Part shown: positions 6,546 through 9,651 of the stretch, one piece after another
Position numbering within the stretch: the stretch's first letter is position 1
Layout of the letters: the number at the start of each line of letters is the position of its first letter
Assembly: GCA_031264545.1 (NCBI GenBank)
Contig: JAISDV010000014.1
Coordinates: 1-9,651, forward strand
From: Oscillospiraceae bacterium
GTDB taxonomy: Bacteria > Bacillota > Clostridia > Oscillospirales > Oscillospiraceae
Length of the DNA: 9,651 nt
Direction: 5' to 3'
Notes under the pieces: model-generated
What the model was told of the DNA's origin: nothing
Databases searched by the model: none
What the model saw: the letters and a program-made list of their open reading frames with translations, nothing else
Program-made: the position numbers and the translations under genes

Positions 6546-7028
6546 TCACTTATGATATTTCCCGCCTTCAAGAATCATTATACCTCTGTAAATTTGTTCC
6601 GCAAGCATGACCCGCGCGAGATGGTGCGGGAAAGTCATTGCGGACATGGAAAGACACAGATCGGCCTTTGTTTTCAGGCCGGTATCCAGTCCAAAGGAAG
6701 AGCCGATGAGAAAGCATATCCTGCTGTTTCCGGTATTCGCGCATTTCTGGAAAAATCCCGCGAGATCTTCACTTGAAAGCCGCTCTCCCTCGATACATAG
6801 GGCGATGAGGCGCGCGCCGGCCGGAATACGCCGTGCGATCTCCGCGGCCTCATGCCGGAGGCCCGCCTCGATCTCGGCGGGAGAGGGCGCTCGCGGCAAC
6901 CTGGCCTCGGGCACCTCCGAAAACGCGAAGCTGCAGCAGGCCTTCAGGCGCTTGCCGTATTCGGAAAAGGCCGCGATGTAGTGCGGCTCCCGCATGCGCC
7001 CCGCACAGATCAGGCTTATGTTCAGCAT
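6546..7028 (-). CDS. rlmH: 23S rRNA (pseudouridine1915-N3)-methyltransferase RlmH
   Basis: This 160-residue SPOUT-class methyltransferase uses S-adenosylmethionine to methylate N3 of pseudouridine 1915 in helix 69 of 23S rRNA, acting on assembled ribosomes. Family features are the start MLNISLICAGRMREPHY, an EYGKRL motif (23-28), the SAM-binding knot loop FLIGSSFGLD (106-115), and the C-terminal block LSMSAMTFPHHLARVMLAEQ (126-145). The sequence ends in YHK, as in other RlmH proteins. The length matches the usual 155-160. The knot loop has Ser where many homologues have a second Gly (IGG); this variant is compatible with the fold. ATG 7028 overlaps the TGA of the preceding hydrolase gene by 7 nt and has no good ribosome site of its own, so it probably depends on coupled translation. 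The neighbouring hydrolase/rlmH pair recalls the yycJ-rlmH neighbourhood of Bacillus. Confidence 0.95.
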   Translation of the reverse strand: MLNISLICAGRMREPHYIAAFSEYGKRLKACCSFAFSEVPEARLPRAPSPAEIEAGLRHEAAEIARRIPAGARLIALCIEGERLSSEDLAGFFQKCANTGNSRICFLIGSSFGLDTGLKTKADLCLSMSAMTFPHHLARVMLAEQIYRGIMILEGGKYHK

Positions 7029-7819
7029 GGCACTTTTGCCCATGGAGAAACATGGAGCGGCTCCTTTTCCGGCGCGACCTCGAGAACCGGCATCCCGCCT
7101 GTGTCCGCGCCCTGCCGAGAAAGCGCATCCAAAATAGCGCTTCTCGCGAGCGCGGGACGGTTGTTTTCCCGGCTCAGATGTGCAAGCACGAGCGTCTTCG
7201 TTCCGTTTCTGTAAAGCTCGCAGGCGAGCGCGCCGCAGGCCGTATTTGAAAGATGCCCGTTGTCCGAGAGTATGCGGCGCTTGAGGTAAACGGGGTAGGG
7301 ACCGGCGCGGAGCATATCGAGGTCGTGGTTTGCCTCGATCACTGCCGTGTCGACGCCGCGCAGACCCTCGCGTATTTCGTCCGTCACATGGCCGAAGTCC
7401 GTACAGAAGCCGAGACTGCCGCTGCCCTGAAGCCGGTAGCCGACGCTTTCCGGCGTGTCGTGCGGCGTACGAAAGGGAAGGACGCGCAACGTACCGACAC
7501 GGTGATCCTGCCCGGGCGGCAGGACCGTGATATAATCGTCGACCCCCGCAATCGACCAACTGAGATGATTGGCCACAGTGCGGGGGGCAAAAATCGGTAT
7601 TTCGTGGTTTTTGAGCAGCGCCGCAAGCCCGCAGACATGATCCGTGTGCTCATGCGTAATGAGGATACCTGAAAGCTGCCCCGGGCTCAGACCCAGGCCG
7701 CGGAGCGCCGTGACTATCCGCCTGGCGGAGATGCCGGCGTCTATCAGCACTGCGGTGCCGCTGTCCCGCACAAGCGCGCAGTTTCCGCCTGAGCCGCTTG
7801 CTATGGTGATGATATGCAT
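7022..7819 (-). CDS. YycJ/WalJ-like metallo-beta-lactamase-fold hydrolase
   Basis: This 265-residue cytosolic protein carries the metal-binding motif THEHTDH (His56, His58, Asp60, His61). Further likely ligands are His120 (TPHDT), Asp141 (CTDFGH) and the later histidines in NGHLSN (187-192) and LAHLSREN (212-219). The start IITIASGSGGNCALV and the stretch LIDAGISARRI are characteristic of the YycJ/WalJ branch of metallo-beta-lactamase-fold proteins. In Bacillota this gene is often near walRK and rlmH. Some YycJ proteins have been reported as DNA exonucleases; the substrate here is unknown. ATG 7819 has AAGGA 8 nt upstream. It lies 23 nt after murA and overlaps rlmH by 7 nt, so the three are probably one transcript. 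No walRK genes are present in the window. Confidence 0.92.
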   Translation of the reverse strand: MHIITIASGSGGNCALVRDSGTAVLIDAGISARRIVTALRGLGLSPGQLSGILITHEHTDHVCGLAALLKNHEIPIFAPRTVANHLSWSIAGVDDYITVLPPGQDHRVGTLRVLPFRTPHDTPESVGYRLQGSGSLGFCTDFGHVTDEIREGLRGVDTAVIEANHDLDMLRAGPYPVYLKRRILSDNGHLSNTACGALACELYRNGTKTLVLAHLSRENNRPALARSAILDALSRQGADTGGMPVLEVAPEKEPLHVSPWAKVPC

Positions 7820-7842
7820 CGGCTGTTTCCTTTCAAGAAAGC

Positions 7843-9132
7843 TCAGACCACCGCGGAGCTGTATGCGTCCGATTCGGAGATACAGCGGATGTCGGCCCCC
7901 AGGCTTTGCAGCTTGCCGACAAGATCCTGATAACCGCGTTCGATATAGGAGACCTCCTCGACGACCGTCTCGCCCCGCGCGCAGAGGCCGGCGATGACGA
8001 CCGCAGCACCCGCGCGCAGGTCGCAGGCGACGACGGGCGCGCCGGTGAGATAGGGAACGCCCTCGATAACGGCGGTTTTGCCGTCCACCTGTACCTCGGC
8101 GCCCATTTTTTTAAGCTCGGAAATATATTTGTAACGATTATCCCAAACGCCCTCCGTGACGACGCTTGTCCCCTCAGCGAGACAGAGTACGGCACAGATC
8201 TGAGGCTGCATATCCGTGGGAAAACCGGGATAAGGCTGGGTTTTGACATTTGCGCGCAGAAGCCTGCCCGTGTGCCGGACGACTACGGCGTCCGGATATT
8301 CGTCGACCTCGACGCCCATCTCGCGCAGCTTCGCGCTGATGCAGTCCAGATGCTTCGGTATCACGTTTTTGATCGTGACCTTGCCACCCGCGGCGGCGGC
8401 CGCCGCCATGTAAGTCCCGGCCTCGATCTGGTCCGGAATAATGGTGTATGTTCCGCCGTGGAGCTTGTCAACGCCGTTTATCCGGATCGTGTCGGTCCCG
8501 GCGCCGCGGACATCCGCGCCCATAGAGTTGAGGAAGTTCGCCAGATCCACGATGTGCGGCTCTCTCGCGGCGTTTTCAACGGTCGTCCTCCCGCGCGCCT
8601 TCGCGGCGGCGATCATAATGTTCATAGTCGCGCCGACGGAGATCTTATCCAGATAGATCTTACTTCCGATGAGGCCGCTCTCAGCGGCCGAGGCGTAGAC
8701 AAAGCCGCCTCGGACCTCGATCTGCGCGCCGAGCGCAGTTAGGCCCTTGATGTGCTGGTCAATGGGGCGCACGCCGAAATTGCAGCCGCCGGGCATCGTG
8801 GTCTTTGCTGAACCGAAGCGTCCGAGCATCGCGCCGATCAGGTAGTAGGAGGCGCGGATCTTGCGCATCAGGTCATAGGGCGCGCCTTCCCCGCGGACGC
8901 TTGTACAGTCGATCTCAACCGTGCTTTTGTTGACGGCGCGGACCCTGGCGCCCATTTCACTGAGGATAGTGAGCAGCATACCGGCATCGCTTATCTCCGG
9001 GATATTCTCGATCCTGCATACGCCCTCGACCATAAGCGCGGCGGGAATAATAGCAACGGCGGCGTTTTTTGCCCCGCTGATTTCAAGCTCACCATAAAGA
9101 GGACGGCCGCCCCTGATAACGTATTTATCCAA
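7843..9132 (-). CDS. murA: UDP-N-acetylglucosamine 1-carboxyvinyltransferase MurA
   Basis: This 429-residue cytosolic enzyme transfers enolpyruvate from PEP to UDP-GlcNAc, the first committed step of peptidoglycan synthesis. Family features are SGAKNA with Lys22/Asn23 near the start and PGGCNFGVRPIDQH, whose Cys117 corresponds to the catalytic, fosfomycin-targeted Cys115 of E. coli. TDMQPQ (306-311) contains the catalytic-base Asp307, followed by DLRAGAA (371-377) and YIERGY (396-401). Because the cysteine is kept, fosfomycin sensitivity would be expected from the active site alone. I chose TTG 9132: GGAAGG lies 7 nt upstream and the product then starts MDKYVIRGG, the family norm. ATG 9168 would add 12 residues (CGIFSLREG...) with no ribosome site. 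Bacillota often have two MurA paralogues; which one this is cannot be decided here. It is the first gene of the cluster, with a promoter at 9284-9312. Confidence 0.96.
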   Translation of the reverse strand: MDKYVIRGGRPLYGELEISGAKNAAVAIIPAALMVEGVCRIENIPEISDAGMLLTILSEMGARVRAVNKSTVEIDCTSVRGEGAPYDLMRKIRASYYLIGAMLGRFGSAKTTMPGGCNFGVRPIDQHIKGLTALGAQIEVRGGFVYASAAESGLIGSKIYLDKISVGATMNIMIAAAKARGRTTVENAAREPHIVDLANFLNSMGADVRGAGTDTIRINGVDKLHGGTYTIIPDQIEAGTYMAAAAAAGGKVTIKNVIPKHLDCISAKLREMGVEVDEYPDAVVVRHTGRLLRANVKTQPYPGFPTDMQPQICAVLCLAEGTSVVTEGVWDNRYKYISELKKMGAEVQVDGKTAVIEGVPYLTGAPVVACDLRAGAAVVIAGLCARGETVVEEVSYIERGYQDLVGKLQSLGADIRCISESDAYSSAVV

Positions 9133-9139
9133 AAATACA

Positions 9140-9145
9140 CCTTCC
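9140..9145 (-). promoter_or_regulatory. RBS supporting the TTG start of murA
   Basis: GGAAGG on the minus strand is 7 nt before TTG 9132-9130. No comparable site precedes ATG 9168, so the annotated start should be the TTG. Confidence 0.7.
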
Positions 9146-9170
9146 CGTAACGAGAAAATACCGCACATTT

Positions 9171-9213
9171 ATATCACGTTCGTATCATGTATGATACCCG
9201 ACGTGAGAGATAT
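9171..9213 (-). promoter_or_regulatory. Interrupted long inverted repeat in the murA leader
   Basis: GTATCAT (9182-9188) and ATGATAC (9191-9197) form a perfect 7-bp inverted repeat with a 2-bp centre. Outside it CACGT (9175-9179) pairs with ACGTG (9201-9205), and ATAT (9171-9174) with ATAT (9210-9213), separated by small internal loops. In RNA this could fold as one long hairpin ending about 38 nt before the murA start codon. In DNA it could be a dimeric-protein operator. No T-run follows, so it is not a simple terminator. Confidence 0.5.
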
Positions 9214-9258
9214 TAGCCACAAAAAAGACCTGATATCATTCTCCCAGGCAGATTCTAC

Positions 9259-9268
9259 CTTGGCCAAG
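9259..9268. promoter_or_regulatory. Perfect 10-bp palindrome CTTGGCCAAG just after the murA transcription start
   Basis: The palindrome lies about 10-19 nt downstream of the predicted start near 9277. Such a position would let a bound protein block transcription. A 10-bp palindrome can occur by chance, so the regulatory reading is tentative. Confidence 0.25.
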
Positions 9269-9283
9269 CTCATTTTGCCATGA

Positions 9284-9312
9284 ATTATAACACAATGATT
9301 ACAAAAACACAA
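9284..9312 (-). promoter_or_regulatory. Promoter of the murA cluster (extended -10 TATAAT)
   Basis: On the minus strand TATAAT (9284-9289) is a perfect -10 box with an upstream TG (TGTTATAAT), giving an extended -10. TTGTGT (9307-9312) is a weak -35 at 17 nt spacing (three of six matches). T-rich DNA continues upstream to about 9325, like an UP element. Transcription would start near 9277, leaving a leader of about 145 nt before TTG 9132, which is long for a housekeeping gene and holds the inverted repeat at 9171-9213. Confidence 0.7.
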
Positions 9313-9342
9313 CAAAAAATAAATATGAGGAGTGGAAGCGTT

Positions 9343-9364
9343 GACCGCGGAAAATCCGGCGGTC
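9343..9364. other. GC-rich hairpin between the peptide-transporter gene and the murA promoter
   Basis: GACCGC (9343-9348) pairs with GCGGTC (9359-9364), and GG/CC can extend the stem past a one-base bulge. On the minus strand a T-rich stretch starts only about 20 nt later (near 9325-9312), too far for a standard intrinsic terminator. It may help end transcription from the upstream gene together with the hairpin at 9371-9402. Confidence 0.35.
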
Positions 9365-9370
9365 TTGAAG

Positions 9371-9402
9371 GGCATAAAGCGCTGCCCAGGTTGTGGGCTG
9401 CG
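9371..9402 (-). terminator. Possible terminator of the upstream peptide ABC transporter operon
   Basis: CGCAGCCCA (9402-9394, minus strand) pairs with TGGGCAGCG (9388-9380) with one A-A mismatch and a 5-nt loop. CTTTAT follows. It starts 12 nt after the TAG of the transporter gene at 9414-9416. The U-run is short and interrupted, so it is a weak candidate. Confidence 0.45.
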
Positions 9403-9413
9403 AACTGACGCGG

Positions 9414-9651
9414 CTAGATAAGCGACGCCGCGACAAGCTTTTTGGCGTAGTCCGTTTTCGGCACGCTGAACACCGCTTCCGGCGTGCCCTGTTCGATGAG
9501 GCGTCCCTCGTGCATGACCATCACGCGGTCGCTCATCCGGCGGATCACGTTCAGGTCGTGCGAAATGAAGAGGGAGCTCAGGTCGAATTCCTTCCGCAGC
9601 TGCAGGAGCAGCTCGAGGATCTGCGCCTGGATCGTCACATCCAGCGCGGAA
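9414..9651 (-). CDS. Oligopeptide/dipeptide-type ABC transporter ATPase, C-terminal end only
   Basis: The frame is open from the right window edge to TAG at 9414-9416, about 79 codons. It begins at the D-loop: SALDVTIQAQILELL, the continuation of the Walker B region typical of the Opp/Dpp/Nik ATPase family (usually ...DEPTSALDVTIQAQIL). LFISHDLNVI follows with the H-loop His, then DRVMVMHEGRLIEQGTPEAVF. The end KTDYAKKLVAASLI stands where homologues have the 'HPYT..LL' type tail. The protein would energise import of peptides, nickel or similar solutes at the cytoplasmic membrane face. The GTG at 9638-9636 is an internal codon, not the start, because the family sequence runs on through it. The rest of the ATPase and any permease genes lie beyond the window. 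It cannot be told whether this is a DppD-like, DppF-like or fused protein. Confidence 0.9.
   Translation of the reverse strand, partial: SALDVTIQAQILELLLQLRKEFDLSSLFISHDLNVIRRMSDRVMVMHEGRLIEQGTPEAVFSVPKTDYAKKLVAASLI

Noticed and set aside
7059..7064. AAGGAG 7 nt before an ATG at 7053 on the minus strand
   Set aside because: It lies inside the hydrolase gene (Lys-Glu codons) and would start a frame different from RlmH, giving a product with no family.
6546..7559. 337-codon minus-strand frame that includes RlmH with a long N-terminal extension
   Set aside because: The first 177 codons are an out-of-frame reading of the hydrolase gene. RlmH starts at 7028, giving the normal family length.
9341..9421. 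Small plus-strand frame from TTG 9341 with a GAGGAG-like site and a CPGCG motif
   Set aside because: Only 26 codons, a single Cys pair, and it overlaps hairpins and the end of the peptide-transporter gene. Most likely chance.
1..9651. Search for CRISPR arrays, tRNA/rRNA genes, insertion sequences, phage or toxin-antitoxin genes
   Set aside because: No regularly spaced repeats, cloverleaf, transposase motif or terminal inverted repeats were seen by eye on either strand.

Overview
The window looks like chromosomal DNA from a fairly GC-rich member of the Bacillota, most likely a clostridium of the Oscillospirales kind. The evidence is Gram-positive type Shine-Dalgarno sequences (AAGGAG/GGAGG), two TTG starts, heterodimeric multidrug-type ABC exporters, and the gene order metallo-hydrolase (YycJ-like) followed by rlmH. 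This placement is by recognition only; no alignment was run. All real genes lie on the minus strand, so the window is described here from right to left.

At the right edge is the C-terminal end of an oligopeptide/dipeptide-type ABC transporter ATPase (9414-9651), followed by GC-rich hairpins that may terminate its transcript. A well-formed promoter (-10 TATAAT at 9284-9289) then starts a compact housekeeping cluster. Its genes are murA (TTG start), a YycJ/WalJ-like metallo-beta-lactamase-fold hydrolase, rlmH, a small DUF2007-like protein and a phosphoglucomutase/phosphomannomutase. Spacings are -20 to +28 nt, with overlaps at the hydrolase/rlmH and DUF2007/phosphomutase junctions, so these genes are probably co-transcribed. 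MurA and the phosphomutase both feed cell-envelope precursor synthesis, and RlmH modifies 23S rRNA.

After a 114-nt spacer with two strong GC hairpins comes a second module. It holds two ABC exporter half-transporters with a 17-nt overlap, then a LURP-one-related (LOR) domain protein. The two half-transporters have complementary departures from the consensus. One has Walker B Asp in place of Glu and Gln in place of the H-loop His; the other has LSQGQ in place of LSGGQ. This is the arrangement of asymmetric heterodimeric exporters such as TM287/288, LmrCD and BmrCD. Two terminator-like hairpins follow the LOR gene. A consensus promoter (TTGACA, 17 nt, TAGTAT) with a helical-turn direct repeat over its -10 then drives a third ABC exporter gene, of which only the first 30 residues are in the window.

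There is no CRISPR array, tRNA, rRNA, insertion sequence or phage gene. Nothing here is clearly a new biological system. The parts most worth a second look are the ABC-ABC-LOR module with the neighbouring third exporter, the repeat-bearing promoter at 152-189, and the structured murA leader at 9133-9277.
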